Shown here: positions 8,025 through 15,533 of the stretch, piece after piece
How the letters are laid out: each line of letters opens with the position of its first letter
Position numbering within the stretch: the stretch's first letter is position 1
From: Falsihalocynthiibacter halioticoli
GTDB lineage: Bacteria > Pseudomonadota > Alphaproteobacteria > Rhodobacterales > Rhodobacteraceae
Assembly (NCBI RefSeq): GCF_025802015.1
Contig: NZ_JAOYFC010000002.1
Location: forward strand, 620,001-684,000
Direction of reading: 5' to 3'
DNA length: 64,000 nucleotides
Notes under the pieces: model-generated
What the model saw: only the letters and a program-made list of their open reading frames with translations
Database searches by the model: none
Told to the model about the DNA's origin: nothing
Program-made: the position numbers and the translations under genes

Positions 8025-8480
8025 TTACCCTGCTGGGTAGCTCGAAAATATTTCGGTCGAGCCGTCTTTCTGGATCAAGAAGACGTCGTAGGCATCGCGT
8101 TCGTCTTCCGGCCCCATCCCTGGCGAACCATAGGGCATTCCGGGGACTGCGAGACCGACCGCATCGGGGCGTTCGTTCAGAAGGCGGCGGATGTCGGCTG
8201 CAGGCACATGTCCCTCGATCACGTAACCGTCCACGAGCCCAGTGTGACAGGAGACCATGCGCTGCGGCACTCCGTTGTCGAGTTTGAAGCGCACGAGAAG
8301 GCCGCCGAACATGTCCTGGCCTATTGGTGCGAAGCCGTTCTCCTCAAGATGATTCATCCAGGACAGACAGCAACCGCATCCATTGGTCTTGCGGACGTCT
8401 ATTGGGGTTGCCTCCGCGAGGGCCTGCGCCGCCGGTAACAGGGCGAGTGTGATGGCAAGAGCTTGGATCATGCGTCTCAT
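8025..8480 (-). CDS. DUF411 metal-binding periplasmic protein
   Basis: 151 aa with a signal peptide (ALAITLALLPAAQALA). The DUF411 core is clear: VRKTNGCGCCLSWMNHLEENGF with a GCGCC cysteine cluster, VSCHTGLVDGYVIEGHVP and GLAVPGMPYGSPGM. Such proteins accompany copper resistance genes and probably bind copper. It begins 3 bases after the stop of the M23 peptidase gene, so both are in one operon with SCO and PCuAC genes. Confidence 0.88.
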   Translation of the reverse strand: MRRMIQALAITLALLPAAQALAEATPIDVRKTNGCGCCLSWMNHLEENGFAPIGQDMFGGLLVRFKLDNGVPQRMVSCHTGLVDGYVIEGHVPAADIRRLLNERPDAVGLAVPGMPYGSPGMGPEDERDAYDVFLIQKDGSTEIFSSYPAG

Positions 8481-8483
8481 GGG

Positions 8484-9857
8484 TCAGAGCCTTTCGGTTG
8501 TCGTTTCGGCAATGTCGCTGCCGAGGTTTTCATTCAGAAGCGCCCGCGCCTCGACCAGACGCAAAAGCGCGGCTGTATCATCCGCTTCGCTCTCAGCCGC
8601 TTCGGCAAGTCTGTCGTCAGAGAGGGGGTCAGTAGGGCGTCCATCCACGAGGACTTCGTAGTGCAGGTTCGGGCCCGTCGCCGTGCCAGTCGCGCCGACG
8701 CGACCGATCACATCTCCCGCCGCAACGCGTTGGCCTTGTGCCAGGCCCTCGGGCACAGCGCTGAGATGCGCATAGCGTGTCATTGTGTCTGAGCCGTGGG
8801 CGATTTCGACCACGCGACCATAGCCGCCCCGCCAGCCGATGAAGCTGATCCGTCCCGGTGCTGTCGCTTGAACCGGCGTTCCGCTTGCCGTCGCGAAATC
8901 GACACCTGTGTGCATCCGGACATTGCCGTAGACCGGGTGCGTACGGCGGCCAAATACCGAGCTTAATCGCGCCCCTTCGACAGGCTGTGCAAAAACGCGG
9001 AGAACCGTGCCATTGACGTAAATCGTTGCCCGATCGCTACCGCTTACCGGCCAGACAACTTCATAAAGTGCGCCGCCGATCTCCAGCGATGCAAAGGTAA
9101 GTTCCGGCTGACCAATTCTGTCTTCGCCAACACGGGCCTCGCGCCACAGTAGCCGAAGCGTTTCTCCGCCGGTCACCTCACGACGGAAGTCGACGATTCC
9201 ACCCAGCATCTGTGCCAAATCGACAGCGAAGCGGGCAGGCATCTCGGCTTCTTCCAGCGCGGCAAAAAGCGAGCTGTCGATCACCGCTTCGCCCGCCGAT
9301 GTTATGAAGTCGGGAGCCGGGGTCACGACCTGCGTGGCCAACTCTTCGCCAAAGATCGCCTCGATCCGCACACCGTCCTCGACGGAGAGCGCGACGCTGC
9401 GCGGGCTGCCGTCCATCGTCGAGACAACGGTGACCGAATGCCCAGGCCTAAGTCGCCTCAGATCATATTCCGCGCCGAGGGCCAGAGCGACCTCGGCACG
9501 GTCAGTCGCTGAGAGACCTGCTTCTTCAAGAACGGTGTCGAGCGTCTCGCCGGTTGCGATATCGCGTGACCAGTTGGAGAGCGGAGGTTCTATCGTCGGT
9601 AAGAGAGTATCGGCGCTCGCAACCTCCAGACGTGGCATGGACTGGAGTGGTATTGCGGGCTCCACACGTGTTTGTGCGACCTGCGGTGTTTCCGTTTCAA
9701 TAGAAGTGGGAAGCGGGAGTTGAGGTGGCGACCAAGTGGTTGCAGCTGCCAGACCGGGAGGGATCGGATCCTTCGACCAGATGCCCGATATTGCCAACCC
9801 GCCCACCGACAGCACCGATACGAATGCGAAACCTGCCGCGATTGTTCTAATTCTCAT
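8484..9857 (-). CDS. M23-family (LytM-type) metallopeptidase
   Basis: 457 aa from the ATG at 9857, preceded by a run of G (GGGGGG) as ribosome site; an ATG 30 bases upstream is less likely. N-terminal membrane segment, a LysM/OapA-like middle region, then the peptidase domain near residues 310-420 with MHTGVDFA (zinc His and Asp), TRYAHLSAV and GPNLHYEV. The usual HxH is NxH here. The role would be cutting peptidoglycan cross-links in the periplasm. It overlaps the upstream SCO gene by 11 bases. Its place in a copper/thiol operon is unusual and may mean cell-wall remodelling under metal stress. Confidence 0.85.
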   Translation of the reverse strand: MRIRTIAAGFAFVSVLSVGGLAISGIWSKDPIPPGLAAATTWSPPQLPLPTSIETETPQVAQTRVEPAIPLQSMPRLEVASADTLLPTIEPPLSNWSRDIATGETLDTVLEEAGLSATDRAEVALALGAEYDLRRLRPGHSVTVVSTMDGSPRSVALSVEDGVRIEAIFGEELATQVVTPAPDFITSAGEAVIDSSLFAALEEAEMPARFAVDLAQMLGGIVDFRREVTGGETLRLLWREARVGEDRIGQPELTFASLEIGGALYEVVWPVSGSDRATIYVNGTVLRVFAQPVEGARLSSVFGRRTHPVYGNVRMHTGVDFATASGTPVQATAPGRISFIGWRGGYGRVVEIAHGSDTMTRYAHLSAVPEGLAQGQRVAAGDVIGRVGATGTATGPNLHYEVLVDGRPTDPLSDDRLAEAAESEADDTAALLRLVEARALLNENLGSDIAETTTERL

Positions 9858-10479
9858 GTTGCCCCCCAGTTTCTCTATTGAGCGCACGCCGGATTTTCGG
9901 CACTGCGAATTCCCTCGGCTCGTGATAGTCGATCATGGTGCTGAACCGGCCTTTCGCGTCGAAAAGGAAAACGCTGGCAGTGTGGTTCATGGTGTAGTCG
10001 CCACCTTCGGTCGGCACCCGCCCATAGCGTGCGCGGAAGCCCTGTGCTGCGCGCGCAATTTCCTCTTCCGGGCCAGTCCACCCGCGGATCGACGGATGGA
10101 AATAGCCGACATACTCGGCCATTGCCTCGACAGTATCCCGCTCTGGATCGACGGTGATGAACACCACGTTCATTCCCTCCGCCTCTTCGCCCAGGTCATC
10201 AAGCCAGCCGGAAATATCCGACAGAGTCGTCGGACAAACGTCCGGGCAATAGGTGAAGCCGAAGAAGACCATTGACGGGCTGCCGATAAGGTTTTCGGGT
10301 CCAACCTCGTTACCTTCGTGATCTGTCAGGCGGAATTCCATTTCAGATAGGGCAACCGGGCGCAACCCCGCTTGTTCGGGCGCGCCGGGGCCATCGACCT
10401 GCCACCACCCAACAACAAGTGTCAGGATGATCGCCGCGATGCCAGCGAAGGCATACTTGAGGATCGACCGTCGGGTCAT
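9847..10479 (-). CDS. SCO1/SenC-family copper protein (first copy)
   Basis: 210 aa, N-terminal membrane anchor (YAFAGIAAIILTLVVGWW) and a thioredoxin fold. The copper/redox motif CPDVC sits in FFGFTYCPDVCPTTL, with the distal ligand histidine in YTMNHTASVFLF. SCO proteins deliver copper to cytochrome oxidase or act as thiol reductants. It is one of two SCO genes in this operon and overlaps neighbours on both sides (M23 peptidase by 11 bases, PCuAC by 1). Confidence 0.92.
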   Translation of the reverse strand: MTRRSILKYAFAGIAAIILTLVVGWWQVDGPGAPEQAGLRPVALSEMEFRLTDHEGNEVGPENLIGSPSMVFFGFTYCPDVCPTTLSDISGWLDDLGEEAEGMNVVFITVDPERDTVEAMAEYVGYFHPSIRGWTGPEEEIARAAQGFRARYGRVPTEGGDYTMNHTASVFLFDAKGRFSTMIDYHEPREFAVPKIRRALNRETGGQHEN

Positions 10480-10943
10480 TAGCTCTCGGGACCGCGCGCT
10501 GCAATACCTAGAATTGGAACCTCGACCACGATCTCACCACCGTCCGAGAAGTCGAGCGTCAAGGAAAAGCTTTCGCCCTTGGCCATCGGTCGCTGCAAGC
10601 GCATCAGCATGGCGTGAAGGCCACCCGGTTCCAGAGACACAGATTCACCCGGCGCAATCTCGATCTCGCCTGCAGGTGCCATTGAGCTAACACCATCGGC
10701 ATTTGTGGATGTCTGGTGAATATCAGGCATCATCGCCAAATCCGTGCGGAGGCCAGTAAGTATCACAGCCTCGTCGCCTGTATTGCGGATTGTCATATAC
10801 GCGACACCCGGACGGTTTACGCCGATTGACGCGCGCGCCCAGGCATCTTCGACGACAACGTCTTCCGAACCAGCTTCTACCGGGGTCGCTGTGCTTGATG
10901 CGAACATGCTTGCGGCCATCAGGCCATAGAGTACTGTCTTCAC
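10479..10943 (-). CDS. PCuAC-type periplasmic copper chaperone
   Basis: 154 aa from the GTG at 10943 (signal peptide VKTVLYGLMAASMF then AGS), preceded by AAGGGA; an ATG at 10976 that overlaps the upstream gene is possible but spoils the signal peptide. The copper(I) motif of the PCuAC family is complete: His in MPDIHQTS, Met in SSMAPAG, then 21 residues to HAM. PCuAC passes copper to SCO and cytochrome oxidase, which fits the flanking SCO gene. Confidence 0.9.
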   Translation of the reverse strand: MKTVLYGLMAASMFASSTATPVEAGSEDVVVEDAWARASIGVNRPGVAYMTIRNTGDEAVILTGLRTDLAMMPDIHQTSTNADGVSSMAPAGEIEIAPGESVSLEPGGLHAMLMRLQRPMAKGESFSLTLDFSDGGEIVVEVPILGIAARGPES

Positions 10944-10965
10944 TTTGCGGTTCCCTTTTTGACCA

Positions 10966-11625
10966 CTAGCTGCCAACTGCAGCTACTTCGGCGTCAACCT
11001 GTTGTCTCAATTCGTCCATTCCAAACGGATCTAGCGGCTTGCCATTGATGTAGAACGTTGGGGTCTGGCGAACGCCCATTGTTTCTACGTCCGCTTTGTC
11101 CTGATTGACGATTGCCACGATATCGGGTGATTTCATCTGCTCTATCGCAAGTTCGAGATCGAGCCCGGCTCCGGCCGCGATCTTTCCCAGCTTTTGTTGA
11201 TCAAACGCCCCATGCGCCGCCCACGCGTCTTGATAAGCCATTAGAGCATTTAGCACCTGTTCGAACTTGCCCTGCATCCGGGCCGCTTCTAGCAACTTGA
11301 CGGCTATATCCGAAATCGGTCCGTGAAACGGGGTGTATCGTATGACAACACGCACGGCTTCGGGATTTTTGTCCAAAATATCTTTTACGACGGGGTGAAA
11401 TGCGCGACAGGCCTCGCAGGCTGGATCGAGGAACTCAACGATGGTCACGGGGGCTTCAGCGGGCCCCAAAACAGGCGAATATGGTCGCATCAAAGCGTCC
11501 GCCAACTCTGGCGCGACAACCGCACGTTCAGATGACGGTTTTGGTTGGTTTACATACCACGCGGCCCCACCAAAACCGGCAGCACCCATTGCGAGAACGG
11601 AAATAATCAACCCGCGTCGGTTCAT
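10966..11625 (-). CDS. DsbA-family thiol:disulfide protein
   Basis: 219 aa with an N-terminal signal anchor (GLIISVLAMGAAGFGGAAW). The thioredoxin-type active site CEAC lies in FLDPACEACRAFHP, and the cis-proline loop in VRQTPTFYING. It resembles membrane-anchored DsbA/BdbD proteins. It overlaps the BdbC/DsbB-like gene by 4 bases, so the pair forms an oxidant (DsbB) and its substrate (DsbA). In this operon it may oxidise or reduce cysteines of SCO or DUF411 proteins. Confidence 0.9.
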   Translation of the reverse strand: MNRRGLIISVLAMGAAGFGGAAWYVNQPKPSSERAVVAPELADALMRPYSPVLGPAEAPVTIVEFLDPACEACRAFHPVVKDILDKNPEAVRVVIRYTPFHGPISDIAVKLLEAARMQGKFEQVLNALMAYQDAWAAHGAFDQQKLGKIAAGAGLDLELAIEQMKSPDIVAIVNQDKADVETMGVRQTPTFYINGKPLDPFGMDELRQQVDAEVAAVGS

Positions 11626-12044
11626 GATTTTTTCTCCTTGAGAGATAGGACTGAAAGCGCACCAATAAGCGCAAATGTAACAACGGCCATCAGCGGAATG
11701 GGGATGCCTAACACCAACTGGTTGTCGTCAGTGCAAGAGGGCCCCGTCGCAGTACAAGGTTGGACGCGTTCAGGTATGATCCCGACATATAACCCCATAT
11801 GCCAAGCAGCCACTGCTGCGCCACCAAGTGCGAGTACGACACCGTACCGACCAACACGCGGATCTTGCCACCATAGTCCCAGCCCAAGAATTATCGCCAG
11901 TGGAAACATGAAGGCGCGCTGGAACCAGCAAAGAACACAAGGTGTCTGCCCCAGCACTTCGCCAATGAACAGAACAGCAAGCGAGGCGATGAGGGCGATC
12001 ACCCAAGCCAGCCCGAGGGCAGTTTCTCCGTATAATCGGTTCAT
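11622..12044 (-). CDS. Disulfide bond formation protein DsbB/BdbC
   Basis: 140 aa from the ATG at 12044 (MNRLYGETALG). Four membrane helices. Cysteine pair one is CVLC in GQTPCVLCWFQRAF; pair two is CTATGPSC in the second periplasmic loop. This is the BdbC-type quinone-linked oxidant that reoxidises its DsbA/BdbD partner encoded just downstream. The start is 5 bases after the stop of the second SCO gene. Confidence 0.9.
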   Translation of the reverse strand: MNRLYGETALGLAWVIALIASLAVLFIGEVLGQTPCVLCWFQRAFMFPLAIILGLGLWWQDPRVGRYGVVLALGGAAVAAWHMGLYVGIIPERVQPCTATGPSCTDDNQLVLGIPIPLMAVVTFALIGALSVLSLKEKKS

Positions 12045-12049
12045 TTGGG

Positions 12050-12649
12050 TCAGAGCCTCTCTCTTAGATCGGTAAGTATCTCTTCGGCAGAGGTGCCATA
12101 AGCCCAAGAGTCGGTGAAGCGCGCCTTTGGATCGAAGAGGAATAGATGCGATGTGTGGCCCATTGTGTAGCCATTTGGTGCTGAGGCCTCCTCGATCCGC
12201 TCATAGAAGATCGGAAAGGTCTCGGACGTCTCAGCAATCTGCTCCGGCGTGCCGGTCAGCCCAATGATGCCTGCATTGAACAAGGGCACATACTCGGCCA
12301 GCGCAGCGGGTGTGTCGCGTTCAGGATCAATCGAGATGAAGATAGGCTGTATTTTCTCTGCATCTGTTCCTAGGTCTTCCATGACGGCGGCAACTTCGGC
12401 GAGCGTCGTTGGGCATACATCTGGGCAGTTGGCAAAGCCAAAAAAGACAAGCATCCACCGCCCGGCAAAGTACTCATCCGTCTGCACCAATCCACGATGA
12501 TCGGTCAGTTCGAAATCGGCGTAAAACGCAGGGTTAGAGGCATTAGCGTCGGTATCGGTCGAAGGTTCGAAATACTGGAATGCCGCAAAGGCAAGAAGCG
12601 CTGTGCCTGCCAGACCCCACAATAGTCTCTGAATAACTGAAAGACGCAC
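12050..12649 (-). CDS. SCO1/SenC-family copper protein (second copy)
   Basis: 199 aa from a GTG at 12649 (VRLSVIQRLLWGLAG), chosen because the longer frame would start inside the promoter and has no signal-like sequence. Membrane anchor near residues 8-22, CPDVC in FFGFANCPDVCPTTL, and the histidine of YTMGHTSHLFLF. First gene of the leftward metal/thiol operon. A MerR-type promoter lies 35-65 bases upstream of the GTG. Confidence 0.88.
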   Translation of the reverse strand: MRLSVIQRLLWGLAGTALLAFAAFQYFEPSTDTDANASNPAFYADFELTDHRGLVQTDEYFAGRWMLVFFGFANCPDVCPTTLAEVAAVMEDLGTDAEKIQPIFISIDPERDTPAALAEYVPLFNAGIIGLTGTPEQIAETSETFPIFYERIEEASAPNGYTMGHTSHLFLFDPKARFTDSWAYGTSAEEILTDLRERL

Positions 12650-12690
12650 GTTATTTCGCCCGTTTGATTCTCGGTTTTGAGCCGGTTTAC

Positions 12691-12714
12691 ATCCTCTAGC
12701 TACTGTAGGTTCAA
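12691..12714 (-). promoter_or_regulatory. MerR-type promoter/operator in front of the SCO-led operon
   Basis: On the minus strand TTGAAC (12709-12714) is followed by a 19-base spacer and TAAACC. The spacer holds the operator ACCTACAGTAGCTAGAGGAT (12691-12710). Long spacers with a dyad between -35 and -10 are the mark of promoters activated by MerR-family metal sensors. The site shares TTGAACCTACAG with the one at 13280. Confidence 0.72.
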
Positions 12715-12784
12715 GTGGTTTTCTAAAGAGCGCGCCAGAGATCGCCAAAACGTGATTTCCGCGGTTGCGCCATGAGTGAGATAA

Positions 12785-12804
12785 ATCTACATTCACTAGA
12801 GGAT
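12785..12804 (+). promoter_or_regulatory. MerR-type operator upstream of the merR-family gene
   Basis: The 20-base sequence 12785-12804 matches the operator at 12691-12710 (minus strand) at 16 of 20 positions, including CTAGAGGAT. It ends 15 bases before the regulator's ATG, so it probably mediates autoregulation. Confidence 0.55.
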
Positions 12805-12819
12805 TAACGGGGTTTCGAC

Positions 12820-13248
12820 ATGCTCACAATTGGGACTCTTGCGAAGAGGACCGGCACCAAGGTTCAGACGATCCGCTACTATGAGCAGATTGGATTGATG
12901 CCGGAACCTGGTCGGACTGAAGGCGGGCAACGTCGCTATGGTGACGCTGAACTTGATCGCCTCGCATTCATCCGGCACAGCAGACAGTTGGGATTTCCGC
13001 TCGACGCGATCCGGGAGTTGCTTGATTTGTCCGACGCGCCGGACCGGCCCTGTCACGAAGCCGATGAGATCGCACGCCGACAATTGAAGCTCGTTGAGCA
13101 GAGAATGGAGCGCTTGAAAGCGTTGCGCGCGGAATTGAAACGCATGGTCAAGGAATGTAGTGGCGGCAACGCATCGCAATGCCGCGTCCTTGAAGTGCTA
13201 AGAGACCATTCGGAGTGTCTGACCGAGCACGATCAAATTGGGGTGTGA
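12820..13248 (+). CDS. MerR-family metal-responsive regulator (ZntR-like)
   Basis: 142 aa. The winged helix is at residues 1-70 (IGTLAKRTGTKVQTIRYYEQIGLMPEP), followed by a long coiled-coil dimer helix. Metal-type cysteines are C78 (RPCHEAD), C113 and C121 (ECSGGNASQC) and C133, the spacing of ZntR/CadR/PbrR-like sensors of divalent ions rather than of CueR (C-x7-C only). It sits between the leftward SCO/Dsb operon and the rightward transglutaminase/czcD operon and probably controls both through the three related operators around it. Confidence 0.88.
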   Translation: MLTIGTLAKRTGTKVQTIRYYEQIGLMPEPGRTEGGQRRYGDAELDRLAFIRHSRQLGFPLDAIRELLDLSDAPDRPCHEADEIARRQLKLVEQRMERLKALRAELKRMVKECSGGNASQCRVLEVLRDHSECLTEHDQIGV

Positions 13249-13279
13249 GTGAGCACAGAAAACTATTCGAAGTTTTTGC

Positions 13280-13310
13280 TTGAACCTACAGCGACTGTAG
13301 CAATTATCTC
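13280..13310 (+). promoter_or_regulatory. MerR-type promoter upstream of the transglutaminase gene
   Basis: TTGAAC (13280-13285), then the dyad CTACAG-CGA-CTGTAG (13286-13300) in a 19-base spacer, and TATCTC near 13305-13310. The arrangement is the typical over-long MerR-family promoter. It drives the transglutaminase/czcD transcription unit. Confidence 0.75.
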
Positions 13311-13339
13311 TGTACTCGAAAGATTCGAGGAGCCCCATC

Positions 13340-14101
13340 GTGGCACATAATGACCCTTTATTGACCGCAACCCCGATCCTGGATTTTGGGGCGGCGCCCA
13401 TAGCGGAGCTCATCGCTGCAAGGGGTTGGCGTGATCTGTCCGACACCGACAAGATTGGCGCGATCTATGACTATATCCGCAACGAGATCGCCTTCGGCTA
13501 CAACCGCGCCGACGACATTCCAGCGTCCGAGGTGCTGTCTGATGGCTATGGTCAGTGCAATACGAAGGGCACGCTCCTTATGGCGCTCCTTCGGGGTGTG
13601 GGCATAAAGTGCAGAATCCACGGGTTCACGATCCACAAGGGCCTTCAGCGCGGTGTTGTGCCGGAGCTGGTCTACCCGATTGCGCCGGAAGAGATCCTGC
13701 ATTCGTGGATCGAGGTCGCACTGGACGGCAAGTGGATCAATCTCGAAGGCTTCATTCTCGACAGCGCGTTCCTGAAGGTTCTGCAATCGTCGTTTACCGA
13801 CCGCGAGAGTCTGTGCGGTTACGGTGCTGGGACGGATTGCCTCAACGCGCCGCCTGTCGAGTGGACAGGGCAGGACACATATATCCAGGATACCGGGATC
13901 GTGCAGGATTTCGGAACGTTCGACACGCCCGACGCTTTCTATGCAGAGCATGAGCAGAAATTCGGGCGTTTGCGCGGATGGCTCTATCGGAACATCATCC
14001 GGCACTGGATGAATGCGCGTGTGCGGGCCTTCCGCGCAGGCCGTCTGAAACCCGACGCCTCAATTGCGCACCAGCATGAGGGAGAGACCCGTGCCGCATG
14101 A
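13340..14101 (+). CDS. Transglutaminase-like cysteine protease family protein
   Basis: 253 aa, apparently cytoplasmic, no signal peptide. The transglutaminase core has the catalytic cysteine in YGQCNTKGTLLMALLR (C73), the histidine in LHSWIEVALDG (about 121) and the acidic position near WINLEG. The C-terminal part ends with IRHWMNARVRAFRAGR. It lies right after a MerR-type promoter and overlaps the GTG of the czcD-like gene by 11 bases, so it is a member of a metal-induced operon. The substrate is unknown. Confidence 0.85.
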   Translation: MAHNDPLLTATPILDFGAAPIAELIAARGWRDLSDTDKIGAIYDYIRNEIAFGYNRADDIPASEVLSDGYGQCNTKGTLLMALLRGVGIKCRIHGFTIHKGLQRGVVPELVYPIAPEEILHSWIEVALDGKWINLEGFILDSAFLKVLQSSFTDRESLCGYGAGTDCLNAPPVEWTGQDTYIQDTGIVQDFGTFDTPDAFYAEHEQKFGRLRGWLYRNIIRHWMNARVRAFRAGRLKPDASIAHQHEGETRAA

Positions 14102-14953
14102 TCACCATGGTCACAGCCATGCCCATCTGGACCCGTCCAGCGGGGATCGCCGGGTAGCAATTGCGATTTGGGCGAACGGTCTTCTGACGGTTGCGCAGAT
14201 CGTCGGCGGCATCTTCGCAGGGTCTCTCGCCCTGATCGCGGATGCGCTGCATAACTTCTCGGACATGGCCGGATCGAGACCGTGGCGGCCTTGATCAACT
14301 ACACGACGCTGATCGTGATCGGGCTCTATCTGATCTATGAAGGCGGCATGCGCCTTATCGAGCCTCCTGAGGTGAAAGGGTGGACAGTCGTCATCATCGC
14401 GGGACTGGCACTGGTGGTTGATGCCCTGACGGCGGGGTTGACCTATTCCATGCAGAAGGGCAGCCAGAACATCCGCGCCTTGTTCCTCCACAACCTCTCC
14501 GACGCTTTGGCTTCAGTCGCTGTGATTGTCGGTGGCACGCTGATCATCCTCTATGACATGCGTTGGGTTGATCCTGCGATCACGATTGGTATCGCGCTCT
14601 ATATTCTGTACCTGGCCTTCGCTGAGATTGGTGGCCCGATCCGGACGCTGATGCTTGGCAGCCCGCCGGACATTGATGGAGGTGACGTGGTGGCCGTTTT
14701 GCGCCAAACAGAGGGCGTTAGCGACGTCCACCATGTGCACTTGTGGCAGATGGAAGAGAATGCTCCAGCGCTCGATGCGCATGTCGTCGTCGAAGATGTT
14801 GCATGGGGCCAGTTGGAGCAGATCAAGGCAGAGCTAAAGACGCAAATTGGCGCTGAGTTTGGGATTGATCATTCCACGCTGGAATTTGAGCGTAATGAAG
14901 CTTGTGACGTCGAGGCGCCGCTGTTTGGACATGACAAGCACCAGATCGAATAG
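14091..14953 (+). pseudogene. czcD: Broken czcD-like cation diffusion facilitator gene
   Basis: From a GTG at 14091 (SD GGGAGA) the frame reads a His-rich N-terminus (DHHGHSHAH), a first helix and ALIADALHNFSDMAG, then shifts: it ends at 14294, while the homologous continuation (IETVAALINYTTLIVIGLYL) goes on in another frame to 14953 with LFLHNLSDALASVAVI and the C-terminal metal-binding fold. CDF proteins normally have roughly 25-30 residues between these two blocks, so I infer a deletion near 14272-14280 that is not a multiple of three. The zinc/cadmium/cobalt exporter is therefore probably not made. Confidence 0.82.
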
Positions 14954-15109
14954 CTTAGGTGATATGCATGATTGATATCTTTGGGGCGGCACCTAGGACG
15001 ACGTGGAAGCAGACCTTGTTGCTGCTGCAGCGAAAGGGCACTTTGTCCGCGTTGGCGACCTTCGCGGCAGCTTTGTTGAACGGCAGTTTTCTGTACGTGA
15101 GGACGGGTA
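14954..15109. other. Noncoding stretch with no clear gene
   Basis: The gap between the czcD remnant and the small secreted-protein gene. Short frames exist on both strands but none has family features or a ribosome site I trust. Confidence 0.4.
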
Positions 15110-15397
15110 TCATTTCCTCATGTCGTCCAGGAATTCCAGAACGCGCGCATAGTCTCCACTGACCACGCGCGCTTGTTCGAAGACCTCTCGCCTCTGCTGA
15201 TCTAGGCAACGGAAGTACCGCTCGACATCAGTAAAATAGGTCTCCGCATCGCGCCTCAACAGGTCAGCATATGCCCGCACGTCGTCGGAATTGGTCGGCA
15301 TCCACGGCGGCGCAGGCGGCAAACAACTGCCCGCGATCGCGGCAGATCCCCAGCTCAGAACGACCATAGCTACGCATGTTTGTTTCAAAAGCCCCAT
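15110..15397 (-). CDS. Small secreted hypothetical protein
   Basis: 95 aa. Signal peptide LLKQTCVAMVVLSWGSAAIAG with cleavage before SCLPPAPPWMP, then a helical, acidic remainder (DLLRRDAETYFTDVERYFRCLDQQRREVFEQ) with two cysteines. I do not recognise the family. It points leftward, away from the virB operon, and shares the control region 15398-15533 with it. Confidence 0.65.
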   Translation of the reverse strand: MGLLKQTCVAMVVLSWGSAAIAGSCLPPAPPWMPTNSDDVRAYADLLRRDAETYFTDVERYFRCLDQQRREVFEQARVVSGDYARVLEFLDDMRK

Positions 15398-15481
15398 ATT
15401 ATCTTGGCTCAGCCACTCCGTTGCAGTAAATTTGTTTCAACGCATGAATGGCGCAACAACTCAAACTGCACCTATTGATTG

Positions 15482-15497
15482 CAAGATTATAATATTG
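15482..15497. promoter_or_regulatory. 16-bp near-palindrome upstream of the virB operon
   Basis: CAAGATTATAATATTG. It differs at one base from the perfect palindrome CAATATTATAATATTG at 43066-43081 in front of the mob operon, and both are followed by a YATC tetranucleotide. It is AT-rich within a GC-rich region. I infer a common operator for the transfer genes. Confidence 0.55.
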
Positions 15498-15505
15498 TAT
15501 CGGTT

Positions 15506-15528
15506 CGGTAGTCCATGAGGGACTGCCG
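15506..15528 (+). other. Leader stem-loop before the virB operon
   Basis: CGGTAGTCC (15506-15514), loop ATGAG, GGACTGCCG (15520-15528): a 9-bp stem with one G-T pair, just upstream of the first gene of the operon. No T-run follows. It may be a leader attenuator or a binding site. Confidence 0.35.
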
Positions 15529-15533
15529 GGCCA

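Noticed and set aside
12050..12796. Longer start of the second SCO gene at 12796
   Set aside because: It would begin before the MerR-type promoter that serves the operon, and the added residues are not signal-like; GTG 12649 is preferred.
14955..15209. Open frames on both strands after the czcD remnant
   Set aside because: Neither has a family signature or a supported start; they overlap the better-supported secreted-protein gene at 15110-15397.
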